In this document: positions 1-7,300 of the stretch, piece after piece | Layout of the letters: each line of letters opens with the position of its first letter | Numbering within the stretch: position 1 is the stretch's first letter | From: an uncultured Oscillospiraceae bacterium | GTDB taxonomy: Bacteria > Bacillota > Clostridia > Oscillospirales > Oscillospiraceae | Assembly (NCBI GenBank): GCA_910577805.1 | Contig: CAJTOE010000017.1 | Coordinates: 1-26,234, forward strand | Direction: 5' to 3' | DNA: 26,234 bases | Made by a program: the position numbers and the translations under genes | Notes under the pieces: model-generated | What the model saw: only the letters and a program-made list of their open reading frames with translations | Told to the model about the DNA's origin: nothing | Database searches by the model: none

Positions 1-121
1 CACCGACGTGGCCGACGAGATGATGAAGTACGTCAAGAACAACATTCTGGTGCAGTCTGCTCAGGCCATGCTGGCCCAGGCCAACCAGGTGCCTCAGGGC
101 GTGCTCCAGCTGCTGGGCTAA
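1..121 (+). CDS. Flagellin, C-terminal fragment (5' end outside window)
   Basis: The reading frame enters at base 2 and stops at a TAA at 119-121. The 39 visible residues end in a stretch of the type NILVQSAQAMLAQANQ, followed by a short VLQLLG tail. This is the conserved C-terminal D0 coiled-coil helix of bacterial flagellin, which packs in the filament core and carries the export/polymerisation contacts. The gene ends 152 bases before the next gene and is closed by its own hairpin terminator, so it is probably a separate transcript. Its position just before a sugar-modification operon is typical of flagellin glycosylation loci. Only the last helix is visible, so no glycosylation sites can be judged. 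Confidence 0.9.
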   Translation, partial: TDVADEMMKYVKNNILVQSAQAMLAQANQVPQGVLQLLG

Positions 122-167
122 TTTTCCAACAGCTAGCGTCCTCCAATATACGCACAGAACCAAAAGT

Positions 168-199
168 GGGGGCCGGGCCTGCGCCCGGCCCCCCCTTTT
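168..199 (+). terminator. Rho-independent terminator after flagellin
   Basis: A perfect 11-bp GC stem (GGGGGCCGGGC at 168-178 with GCCCGGCCCCC at 183-193) with a 4-base loop is followed by CC and TTTT. It sits 47 bases after the flagellin stop. This separates the flagellin transcript from the downstream operon, although leakage cannot be excluded because the U tract is short. Confidence 0.88.
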
Positions 200-208
200 C
201 CTGCCCTT

Positions 209-234
209 GAAAAAGGAGCGCCGCAGCCCGATCT
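209..234 (+). promoter_or_regulatory. Candidate sigma-28 (SigD/FliA-type) promoter of the modification operon
   Basis: GAAA at 209-212, a 15-base spacer, and CCGATCT at 228-234 match 3/4 and 6/7 positions of the Bacillus-type SigD consensus TAAA-N15-CCGATAT. The predicted transcript start lies about 10 bases downstream, about 30 bases before the first start codon, leaving room for the GAGAGGAG ribosome site near 255. The element is embedded in an imperfect inverted repeat (CTTGAAAAA at 206-214, TTTTTCAAG at 235-243). No good sigma-A promoter is apparent in the same gap. This is a motif match only. The similar, better element at 22611-22636 makes flagellar-regulon control plausible. Confidence 0.42.
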
Positions 235-273
235 TTTTTCAAGTACAGGAGCAAGAGAGGAGACGAAAGAGGA

Positions 274-2298
274 ATGAGAGTGCTGGAAATTGCCCGGCGG
301 CTGGCACAGCTGAACGAAACAGAGCGGGCCTGCCAGGCCTACGCCCTGGCGCTGAACGAGTGCGAGGGTCAGGACCCCGGCGTGGAGCTGGAGGCCGCAT
401 TATATATCCTGCGCTTCGGCGGCGGGGACAGCTATCAGATATCCTACACGGTTTTTTGCCGGTTGTACAATGCGGGCTTTTGCCAGGAGGATATCCTGCA
501 AATCATGAACGAGGCCTTTTATGTGCCCAATATCAAGCTGTTTCAGACCCGTTACCGGAAAAACTGCGCCCTGTTGGCCAAGTACCCCTATATTTTCCAG
601 AAAAATTTCTTGCCGTTCGAGGACCTTCCCATCCGCTTTTTCCCCTTTGACGACACCAGCTATGTGCCGTTTTATCCGGCAGAAAAACGGTTCGGGGATT
701 ATATCGACCTGAAGCGGACTGTTATTCAGCACAATTTCTTCAAGGACCTGGAGAATCCCATCCAGGCCACGGATATCTATTCGCAGTATGAGCTGGAGTA
801 CCTCCGGGACAATGTGCGCCGCAGTGAGGACGTGGCCCGCGAGAATCATGTGTACCTCCACTACACAAGCTGGGAGGAATTCTGTGCCTATTTGACTTGC
901 CTGAATCTCCGCCCATTGCTGGAAGAAAAGAAGATTGTCTTTTTAATTGGGGACGAGATACAGCAGTATCCCATTGATTTCAAGGAACGCTTCGGCATTG
1001 ATTACAGCCAATATACCCTCCAGCCTGTGCGCCTCCGGGAGATAAACCGGCTGATCTGGCACACACAGCTCTCGACCCACAACGGCGGCGACTTTTTCAA
1101 CGAGGTCTTTGACCACCACCCGAATCTTCTGACGCTGCCGTCCATGATGATGTCCAATCTGAAAGAGAACGTGAACCGAATCCTGGACATTATGGGCCAG
1201 GTGCAGAGCTTGAAGCAGGCCCAGGAGGTTTTTGAGGACTGGAAGGACCCCCGGACAGTGGAGGAGCTGTACCATATGAAAAACCGGACCGCCAAGGACT
1301 GCATGGTCGCACTGTATATGCAGCACGAGGTTGCCACACTGGGTTTGGACCCCGCTTCCCGGATTGTGCCTGCGGTGTTTTTCCAGCCCCACTTCTCCAA
1401 CATCGTCTACACCCTGGAGGTGGACGAAAAAGGAAACACCGTACTGAACGCCCCCAACTATGAGGAGATCAAGCGCGCTCCCGAATTTCATGGCTTCAAG
1501 TACATCAAAACGTTCACACCCATGCGCCGCTTCACCACCAGCCATGGCGCTACGGTGCGTTTTATGTATTTGAGTGCCGTAAATGATACAAAAATCTCGG
1601 AGGCGGACGGTACAAAGTCAGTGTCAGTGGTGAGCGACGCGATTTCAGAGCGTATTTTCAACCGCAGCTTTATGATCGACCCGGACGACCGGCTGTACCG
1701 GGACGGCATTCTGGTCCGCTTCGAGGACGGAAAAACCAACCCCAAGGCGACGTTCACCGCCCTTGCGGCATTTTTGGACCTGCCTTACACAGAGAGCATG
1801 ACCTACTGCTCAGAGGGAAACGTACGGGATCCCCACGGCGAGACAAAGGGCTTTGACCCGGCTCCGGTCTATAAGACCTACGATGATTATGTAAACAACA
1901 GCGAGCGGTATTTTATCGAATATTTTCTCCGGGACGCATATGAATACTACGGCTACAGCTTCCAGCAGTACGACGGAGAACCTGTAGATGAGGCGAAGGC
2001 AGAGCAGCTGATTTCGGAGTTTACCACGATGAACCATTACATCCGGGAGACCTGGCGGTACATCTACGAGGCGGCGGAGGTAACGATAAACGGTGAGCGC
2101 GTAGACGAGGAGAAAGAAAAAAAGTATCAAAACCAGATGCTGGAGGATCAGATACGCAATTTTAACACTAATCGGTTTGAAAATGCAAAGATACTGCTGC
2201 GCGGCCTGCATTTTGTGAACAAGCGGGGCCAGCCTTTGTACATGATGCCCATGCTGGAGCCGGACCCGGCGCTGCTGGAGCGGCCGCTGTACCATTAG
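274..2298 (+). CDS. Sulfotransferase-like large protein, candidate phosphoramidoyl (or sulfuryl) transferase
   Basis: This is a 674-residue soluble protein with no signal peptide or membrane segment. I do not recognise residues 1-230. Around residues 260-295 the segment THNGGDFFNEVFDHHPNLLTLPS aligns in style with the 5'-phosphosulfate-binding loop region of sulfotransferases (RSGTT..L...HP), but the P-loop is degenerate. Near residues 474-505 the stretch ILVRFEDGKTNPKATF followed by LAAFLDLP is the typical late sulfotransferase motif. The next gene is an APS-kinase-like enzyme, so the donor is probably a 3'-phosphonucleotide. With the phosphoramidate genes in the same operon, the donor may be 3'-phospho-CDP-phosphoramidate instead of PAPS. 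This is inference. The start is ATG 274, with GAGAGGAG about 10 bases upstream. It is the first gene of the long operon. The fold assignment is moderately sure; the substrate is not known. Confidence 0.55.
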   Translation: MRVLEIARRLAQLNETERACQAYALALNECEGQDPGVELEAALYILRFGGGDSYQISYTVFCRLYNAGFCQEDILQIMNEAFYVPNIKLFQTRYRKNCALLAKYPYIFQKNFLPFEDLPIRFFPFDDTSYVPFYPAEKRFGDYIDLKRTVIQHNFFKDLENPIQATDIYSQYELEYLRDNVRRSEDVARENHVYLHYTSWEEFCAYLTCLNLRPLLEEKKIVFLIGDEIQQYPIDFKERFGIDYSQYTLQPVRLREINRLIWHTQLSTHNGGDFFNEVFDHHPNLLTLPSMMMSNLKENVNRILDIMGQVQSLKQAQEVFEDWKDPRTVEELYHMKNRTAKDCMVALYMQHEVATLGLDPASRIVPAVFFQPHFSNIVYTLEVDEKGNTVLNAPNYEEIKRAPEFHGFKYIKTFTPMRRFTTSHGATVRFMYLSAVNDTKISEADGTKSVSVVSDAISERIFNRSFMIDPDDRLYRDGILVRFEDGKTNPKATFTALAAFLDLPYTESMTYCSEGNVRDPHGETKGFDPAPVYKTYDDYVNNSERYFIEYFLRDAYEYYGYSFQQYDGEPVDEAKAEQLISEFTTMNHYIRETWRYIYEAAEVTINGERVDEEKEKKYQNQMLEDQIRNFNTNRFENAKILLRGLHFVNKRGQPLYMMPMLEPDPALLERPLYH

Positions 2299-2316
2299 AG
2301 AAGGGACGCGTTACAT

Positions 2317-2853
2317 ATGAAGAAAAAAGGCACGGTCTATTTTTTCACCGGCCTTTCCGGCGCGGGAAAAACGACCATTGGCGGATTATTTTATCAACGT
2401 TTAAAGAGTCAAAAGCCAGAAGTTGTTCTGATTGATGGTGACCAGACCCGCACACAGGCGGGCCACAGCAGTGCGGACGGAACTGTGCTGCAAGAGGATT
2501 GCTATACCACCGAGGCGCGAAAGGGCGGGGCCCGATGGGCGTTTCGGCAATGTCGAGAGCTGGCGGAGGAAGGAAAAGACGTCGTCATTTGCAGTATTGC
2601 CATGTATACGGAAATTCGAGCCTGGAACCGGGAAAATATCGAAAATTATCGGGAAATCTACCTGAAAGTGAGCCATGATACGCTTTACCGCCGGGACCAG
2701 AAGAAGCTGTATTCCACAAAAGCAAAAAATGTGGTGGGGGTGGATCTGCCGTGGGACGAGCCGGGCCATTCCAGCATTGTGATTCAAAATGACGGTCAGG
2801 AATCCCCGGAGGAAATTGTGGACCGGCTGATGAACTTTTTTGGACTGGAGTAA
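2317..2853 (+). CDS. APS-kinase-like (CysC family) kinase, candidate CDP-phosphoramidate 3'-kinase
   Basis: The product is 178 residues, a little shorter than typical APS kinases and close in size to Cj1415 of Campylobacter jejuni. The Walker A loop GLSGAGKTT lies at residues 12-20 and the IDGDQTR motif at 39-45, matching the CysC LDGDNVR. A late KNVVGVDLPWDEP segment corresponds to the KNFTGIDSPYE region of CysC. CysC phosphorylates the 3'-OH of APS. In C. jejuni the paralogue Cj1415 phosphorylates the 3'-OH of cytidine diphosphoramidate. No ATP sulfurylase or sulfate-reduction gene is present, while genes for the other three phosphoramidate steps lie at the end of the same operon, which favours the second role. 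The start is ATG 2317, after AGAAGGGA. The family is certain; the substrate is inferred from context. Confidence 0.8.
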   Translation: MKKKGTVYFFTGLSGAGKTTIGGLFYQRLKSQKPEVVLIDGDQTRTQAGHSSADGTVLQEDCYTTEARKGGARWAFRQCRELAEEGKDVVICSIAMYTEIRAWNRENIENYREIYLKVSHDTLYRRDQKKLYSTKAKNVVGVDLPWDEPGHSSIVIQNDGQESPEEIVDRLMNFFGLE

Positions 2854-2862
2854 GAGAACATC

Positions 2863-3669
2863 ATGATCTATAAAGCGGATCTGCATACGCACAGCACTGC
2901 GTCCGACGGACAGTACACGCCGAGAGAGCTGGCGGGCCTGGTAAAAAAGCGCGGCGCGGAGGTGTGGGCGCTGACTGACCACGACAATCTGGACGGCCTG
3001 GAGGAGGCTGTATCGGCGGGCGGAGCATTGGGACTGCGGGTATTACAGGGCGTGGAGTTGAGTGCGGACGAGTATCTCAATCTGCATATTCTGGGTTACG
3101 ATTTTTCAATCTCGATGCTGGAAACGTGGATTGAATCGCTGAAAAATGGGCGGGATGACCGCAAATACCGTATACGGGATTTTCTGAGGGCAAAAGGAAT
3201 TGAAATTCCCCTGGACGAGGTAGATGCAGAGGCGGCAGGCGGCTCTGTAGGCCGTCCGCACTTCGCTAAGGTGATGCTACGCCGCGGCTATGTAACCACC
3301 CGTAAGGAAGCATTTGACCGCTATTTGGATACATCGGAGTTTCAAGTCTTTGAGAAGGGCACAAAGCCCAGCGCTCAGGAGTGCATAGAGCGGATCAAGG
3401 CAGCGGGGGGAAAGGTCTCTTTGGCCCACCCGTATCAAATCGTGCTTGGTGGTGATTCCCTGGAAGATGTGGTAAAACGACTCAAGGGCTGGGGTTTGGA
3501 CGCAATTGAATGTTATTACCCCATCCATTCCCCTGAGCAAACATTGGAGTATTTGAATCTGGCGAAGAAATTTGACTTACATATTACCGGCGGCAGTGAT
3601 TTCCATGGAGAAAAAAATAAGCCGGACCATCCTCTGGCGGCATGGGAATTGGATTTGGACTGGCTGTAA
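2863..3669 (+). CDS. PHP-domain phosphoesterase, candidate 3',5'-nucleoside bisphosphate phosphatase
   Basis: This 268-residue protein belongs to the PHP family (YciV/TrpH/RNase AM type). Metal-ligand motifs are all visible: DLHTHS with H8 and H10, D15, LTDHD with H40, GVELS with E65, H75 in LHILGYD, SLAHP near residue 190, and GGSDFHG with D246 and H248. Characterised relatives remove the 3'-phosphate from 3',5'-nucleoside bisphosphates or trim RNA 5' ends. The gene starts 9 bases after the CysC-like kinase gene. A transferase using a 3'-phosphonucleotide donor releases a 3',5'-bisphosphate (pAp or pCp), so this enzyme could clear that product. The family is firm; the recycling role is inferred from the neighbours. 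Confidence 0.85.
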   Translation: MIYKADLHTHSTASDGQYTPRELAGLVKKRGAEVWALTDHDNLDGLEEAVSAGGALGLRVLQGVELSADEYLNLHILGYDFSISMLETWIESLKNGRDDRKYRIRDFLRAKGIEIPLDEVDAEAAGGSVGRPHFAKVMLRRGYVTTRKEAFDRYLDTSEFQVFEKGTKPSAQECIERIKAAGGKVSLAHPYQIVLGGDSLEDVVKRLKGWGLDAIECYYPIHSPEQTLEYLNLAKKFDLHITGGSDFHGEKNKPDHPLAAWELDLDWL

Positions 3670-3686
3670 CCTAGGAGGTCAAAAGG

Positions 3687-4907
3687 TTGACAAAAGGAGA
3701 GATTGCTATGCGATCAAATGAGCAGAGCGCTGAAGTAAAAAAACGGTGTGCTGTGTGGGGCACGAATTCTGTGGGGCAGCAGGCGGCAAGCATGGCGCGA
3801 GAGACAGGCTATGAGGTCGCTGCATTTTGTAGAAGTACATATTCAGAAGAAAAAAGCAGATTGGGCAGTCTTCCGATTGTTACACCAAGCGAATTGAAAC
3901 GGTTGTATGACGAAAAAGAGATAAACTGGATCATTATTGGGATCAGAAATCCAGTGTACGTAAAAGAGGTTGACGAAACATTACATAACCTTTTTACAGG
4001 GGATACTCCTATAATTTCCCTGGATGAAATTGAGAACGAATATCTGAGACGAATTCATAGAGAACTCCAGTACCGCTGGGAAATTGATTTTCAGAACTAC
4101 GCGAAAAATTGGCTACAGAATTTCATGAGCGAGGTGAAATTCTGGGCGGAGTATGTTGCGGAAGATTCTGGAATATACCATCAAAATTATCTTCACTGCC
4201 TGGAAAACAGGGAGTTCAACGGCATTTTTACCACCTGCGGCGAAATTATGGAGACCTTAAAAGCAGATTCGGTTGTAATGGATATCGGCTGTGGACTTGT
4301 GTCCAAATACGGGAACGTTCTGCCGGACGGACAGGAAGTAAAGCTGCTGCCTGTCGATCCGCTGGCTCCGTTTTATAACCGGATCAACGAGCAATATTCC
4401 CAAGGAAAATATCATGCGGTACAGTTCGGACTATTTGAATTTATAGCCGATTTTTATGAGAGAAATTATTGTGACCTGGTATTAATCAACAACGCCCTTG
4501 ACCACTGCATTGACCCATACAAAAGCTTGATCGAATGTCTCTATATTGTAAAGAAAAATGGAAAAATCCGCCTGTCCCATCGACGGGCCGAAGCGCTCTA
4601 TGAGGCCTATAACGGTTTACATAAATGGAATATGGATTTCAATGAAGAGAACCAGTTTATTATCTGGAATACAGAAAATGCCATCAACGTATCAACGGAA
4701 CTGAGAGAAATCTGCGATATTCAGGTAGTCGGCTCCGAAGAAAATTGCCCAAGAGCAGAACAGTGGATGACGGCATATATAACCAAAACAAACGATTTTC
4801 CGCTGGAGCAGTTTATTGATTTGGAACGAGAACGGTACAATCTGGCGTTTTTTGTCAAACAGCTGATGGAAAAGCTGGCGGAGCAGCCGGCGGATTATCT
4901 GCAATAG
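3687..4907 (+). CDS. Rossmann module fused to SAM-dependent methyltransferase
   Basis: The protein is 406 residues from TTG 3687, or 399 from ATG 3708. Both starts have good ribosome sites: AGGAGG 8 bases before TTG 3687, and AAAAGGAGA 7 bases before ATG 3708. An N-terminal Rossmann-like module (CAVWGTNSVGQQAAS, then an IIIGIRNP strand) occupies about residues 18-110. A class I methyltransferase core follows: VVMDIGCG near residue 200 (SAM loop), LLPVDP (acidic strand 2 end), and LVLINNALDHCIDP with a YIVKKNGKIRLS strand. The C. jejuni locus also contains methyltransferases thought to O-methylate phosphoramidate, so this could methylate that group or a sugar. The substrate cannot be read from sequence. 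Base composition is visibly AT-richer than the flanks. Confidence 0.75.
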   Translation: MTKGEIAMRSNEQSAEVKKRCAVWGTNSVGQQAASMARETGYEVAAFCRSTYSEEKSRLGSLPIVTPSELKRLYDEKEINWIIIGIRNPVYVKEVDETLHNLFTGDTPIISLDEIENEYLRRIHRELQYRWEIDFQNYAKNWLQNFMSEVKFWAEYVAEDSGIYHQNYLHCLENREFNGIFTTCGEIMETLKADSVVMDIGCGLVSKYGNVLPDGQEVKLLPVDPLAPFYNRINEQYSQGKYHAVQFGLFEFIADFYERNYCDLVLINNALDHCIDPYKSLIECLYIVKKNGKIRLSHRRAEALYEAYNGLHKWNMDFNEENQFIIWNTENAINVSTELREICDIQVVGSEENCPRAEQWMTAYITKTNDFPLEQFIDLERERYNLAFFVKQLMEKLAEQPADYLQ

Positions 4908-4923
4908 AGGACAGGAGATTGTC

Positions 4924-5586
4924 ATGGAATTTGAACTGATGGCGTCCATGATGTGCGCCAACTACGGAAACCTGGAAAAAGAGGTTCGGGATTTGGAGGA
5001 GGGCGGTATCGACTCCTTCCACATCGATATTATGGATGGCCGGTATGTCCCAAACTACGCCATGTCGCTGAACGATCTGCGTTACATCGCCCAGGCGACG
5101 TCCAAGCCGCTGGATGTGCATCTGATGGTGGAGCATCCGAATACCCGAATCGGGCTGTTCCTGAAAGAGCTGCGTCCGGGGGACACCGTCTATATCCACC
5201 CGGAGGCGGAATATCACCCCTCTACCACGCTTCAGGCCGTGATCGACGCGGGAATGATCCCAGGCATCGCCATCAATCCCGGAACGTCGGCGGAGACGGT
5301 GATGGAGATGCTGCGGATCGTAAAAAAGGTGCTGGTTATGTCGGTCAATCCGGGAAACGCGGGACAGATGTACTTACCCTATGTTGGCAAGAAAATTACC
5401 AAGCTGCTGTCCATGAAAGAGGATATGGAGTTTGAAATTTACTGGGACGGGGCGTGCAGCGCGGACAAGATTTTGGAATACGCCCCCAAAGGGGTCCAGG
5501 GCTTCGTGTTAGGGACGACCCTCCTGTTTGGCAGGGGCACGCCCTACGGCGAGACGCTGAGAAATATCCGGGAGCTGAGATTTTGA
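4924..5586 (+). CDS. Ribulose-phosphate 3-epimerase-like TIM-barrel enzyme
   Basis: At 220 residues the protein has the normal epimerase length. It keeps the metal site and landmark motifs: FHIDIMDG (H33, D35), LDVHLMVEHP (H66), VMSVNPGNAGQ (138-148) and YWDGACS with D175, plus the phosphate-binding end VLGTTLLFG. The usual SPS-LSADF start is replaced by ASMMCANYG, and VDGGI by WDGACS, so it is a divergent, pathway-specific paralogue and not the housekeeping enzyme. Placed directly before a TarI-like cytidylyltransferase (overlapping by 4 bases) and a TarJ-like dehydrogenase, it probably supplies a ketopentose phosphate (for example ribulose 5-phosphate from xylulose 5-phosphate) or epimerises a related ketose phosphate. 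The start is ATG 4924, with AGGAGA 5 bases upstream. Confidence 0.82.
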   Translation: MEFELMASMMCANYGNLEKEVRDLEEGGIDSFHIDIMDGRYVPNYAMSLNDLRYIAQATSKPLDVHLMVEHPNTRIGLFLKELRPGDTVYIHPEAEYHPSTTLQAVIDAGMIPGIAINPGTSAETVMEMLRIVKKVLVMSVNPGNAGQMYLPYVGKKITKLLSMKEDMEFEIYWDGACSADKILEYAPKGVQGFVLGTTLLFGRGTPYGETLRNIRELRF

Positions 5587-6296
5587 ACAATATCGCAGTG
5601 GTGCTGTCCGGAGGGAGCGGGACCAGAATGGGGACGGACCTCCCAAAGCAGTACATGGACTTGCTGGGAAAGCCGGTTTTGGTCCACACACTTGGGGCGC
5701 TCCAGCGCTGCCAGGAGGTGGAAGGGGTCGTGGCTGTGGTACACCCAGCCTGGGAGAAACGTATTTTCCAGTGGAAGGAGCAGTTCCAATTAAATAAGCT
5801 GCTTGTGGCAGCGCCCGCTGGAGAAAACAGGCAGCTGTCGATTCGGAACGGCCTTCTTGCGGCGCAGCCCTTCATGACCCAAAATGCCGGCGCTGGCGTT
5901 ATCATTCAGGATGCGGCACGGCCTCTGACCAGTGTGGAGCTGTTGAGCAGACTGGTTCAGGAGCTCCAGGACGCACCCGCCGTGCTGCCGGCGCTGCCTA
6001 TTACGGATACCACCTACGTCAGCCGCGACGGCCAATGGGTGGACGGCTTGCTGGAGCGTTCCACGCTGTTTGCGGGACAAGCACCGGAGGCGTTTCATTA
6101 TTGGCCGTACATGACGCTGTACCGGGACACACCGGCGGAGGAACTGGGTACGATGAGCGGCAGCTGTCAGCTTCCTTACCGCGCAGGGTGGAAGGTAAAG
6201 CTGATTCAGGGGGAAGCGGATAATCTCAAAATCACCTACATGGGTGATTGGAGGATGTGTGAAAAACTCCTGACCGAGAGGGGAGATACAACTTGA
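5583..6296 (+). CDS. IspD/TarI-like cytidylyltransferase
   Basis: The 237-residue protein starts at TTG 5583, which overlaps the epimerase stop (TTGA) and follows GGGAG by 8 bases. The N-terminal nucleotide loop is VVLSGGSGTRMG, then LPKQYMDLLGKPVLVHTL; later come IIQDAARPLTS, a PITDTT strand, GQAPEAF and GEADNLKIT. These are the canonical motifs of the IspD/TarI family. The role is transfer of CMP from CTP to an alditol or polyol phosphate. The flanking epimerase and TarJ-like dehydrogenase point to ribitol 5-phosphate or a related pentitol phosphate instead of methylerythritol phosphate. The product would be CDP-ribitol or similar, a donor of pentitol phosphate to a surface glycan. Confidence 0.85.
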   Translation: MNNIAVVLSGGSGTRMGTDLPKQYMDLLGKPVLVHTLGALQRCQEVEGVVAVVHPAWEKRIFQWKEQFQLNKLLVAAPAGENRQLSIRNGLLAAQPFMTQNAGAGVIIQDAARPLTSVELLSRLVQELQDAPAVLPALPITDTTYVSRDGQWVDGLLERSTLFAGQAPEAFHYWPYMTLYRDTPAEELGTMSGSCQLPYRAGWKVKLIQGEADNLKITYMGDWRMCEKLLTERGDTT

Positions 6297-7300
6297 AGGC
6301 CTATGTACTGCGTGGAATTGGCGATTTGCGCTATGAGGACCGGCCCGTCCCAGAACTCCGACCTGGCTGGGCGCTGATTCGGGTGCTGGCCGCCGGAATT
6401 TGCAGTTCAGATATACCCCGCATTTTTACAAAGGGCACATATCGCTTTCCAACGATCCCCGGCCATGAATTTTGCGGGCGGGTGGAGGCGGTATCGGACG
6501 GGGCCGACGCCCGCTGGGTTGGCAAACGGGTGGGGGTGTTCCCGCTGATCCCCTGCAAAAAATGCCCGTCCTGCCTGAGAGGCGAATACGAAACCTGTGA
6601 GCATTACGATTACCTGGGTTCCCGGCGGGACGGCGGCTTTGCGGAATATGCGGCGGTCCCGACATGGAATCTAATGGAGCTGCCGGATGGAGTCAGCGAT
6701 GCCCAGGGGGCGCTGCTGGAGCCGGCCGCGGTCGCACTGCACGCGGTGAAGCGGGCGGAGCTCCGCGCCGGAGCGCGCGTGTGTATCGTGGGGACTGGCG
6801 CAATCGGCCTGCTGGCGGGACAATGGGCGAAGCTGCAAGGCGCGGACCAGGTGGTTGTAAAGGGCAGAAACGAGGCGAAAGGGCTTTTTGCGGAGGTCTG
6901 CGGCTTAGAATATACCACCGATGCAGCCGGAGAACAATTTGACCGGGTCATTGAAGCGGTTGGCTCGGAGGCCGCGCTGGCCGAGAGCATTTCGCTGACG
7001 GCTCCGGGCGGGCGGCTGGTCCTGATGGGCAATCCGGACAGCGTCCGTACGCTCTCCCAAGATACATACTGGAGGATACTGCGCAAGCAGCTGACGCTGA
7101 CCGGGACCTGGAACTCCTCCTATGGCGGCATGGGGAGCGATTGGACGGAAGCGCTGGAAGGATTGCGGTCCAATAAATTGCGGGGAGAGGCAGTGATTTC
7201 CCATGTGCTGGAGTGTTCCGAACTGATGAAGGGGCTGGATATCATGCGGGAAAAGCGCGGAGTATACAGCAAAATCATGACGAATTGGGGTGCAGTATGA
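6293..7300 (+). CDS. Zinc-dependent medium-chain dehydrogenase, TarJ-like
   Basis: This 335-residue MDR-family alcohol dehydrogenase starts at TTG 6293, overlapping the previous stop by 4 bases, after GAGAGGGGAGA. Catalytic-zinc ligands are C37 (GICSSD) and H58-E59 (PGHEFCG). The structural-zinc cysteines are C88, C91, C94 and C102 (PCKKCPSC...C). The dinucleotide loop VGTGAIG is at 166-172. TarJ reduces D-ribulose 5-phosphate to D-ribitol 5-phosphate for TarI, and the gene order epimerase-TarI-TarJ here fits that chemistry. Sorbitol-dehydrogenase-like activity on another ketose phosphate is the main alternative. The family is certain; the substrate is inferred. Confidence 0.85.
   Translation: MKAYVLRGIGDLRYEDRPVPELRPGWALIRVLAAGICSSDIPRIFTKGTYRFPTIPGHEFCGRVEAVSDGADARWVGKRVGVFPLIPCKKCPSCLRGEYETCEHYDYLGSRRDGGFAEYAAVPTWNLMELPDGVSDAQGALLEPAAVALHAVKRAELRAGARVCIVGTGAIGLLAGQWAKLQGADQVVVKGRNEAKGLFAEVCGLEYTTDAAGEQFDRVIEAVGSEAALAESISLTAPGGRLVLMGNPDSVRTLSQDTYWRILRKQLTLTGTWNSSYGGMGSDWTEALEGLRSNKLRGEAVISHVLECSELMKGLDIMREKRGVYSKIMTNWGAV

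Noticed and set aside
206..243. Inverted repeat CTTGAAAAA...TTTTTCAAG as a second terminator
   Set aside because: The arms are AT-rich, the loop is 20 bases, and no U tract follows in a terminator-like position. It may be incidental or regulatory.
2317..2853. Sulfate activation (PAPS) and sulfation as the locus function
   Set aside because: The kinase and sulfotransferase-like gene alone would fit, but there is no ATP sulfurylase or sulfate uptake gene in the window, while the three other phosphoramidate-type genes are present. I keep sulfation as the alternative, not the main call.
4924..7300. Housekeeping Rpe and isoprenoid IspD genes
   Set aside because: Both have altered motifs and are fused by overlaps to a TarJ-like dehydrogenase in a glycan operon, with no isoprenoid or pentose-phosphate neighbours.
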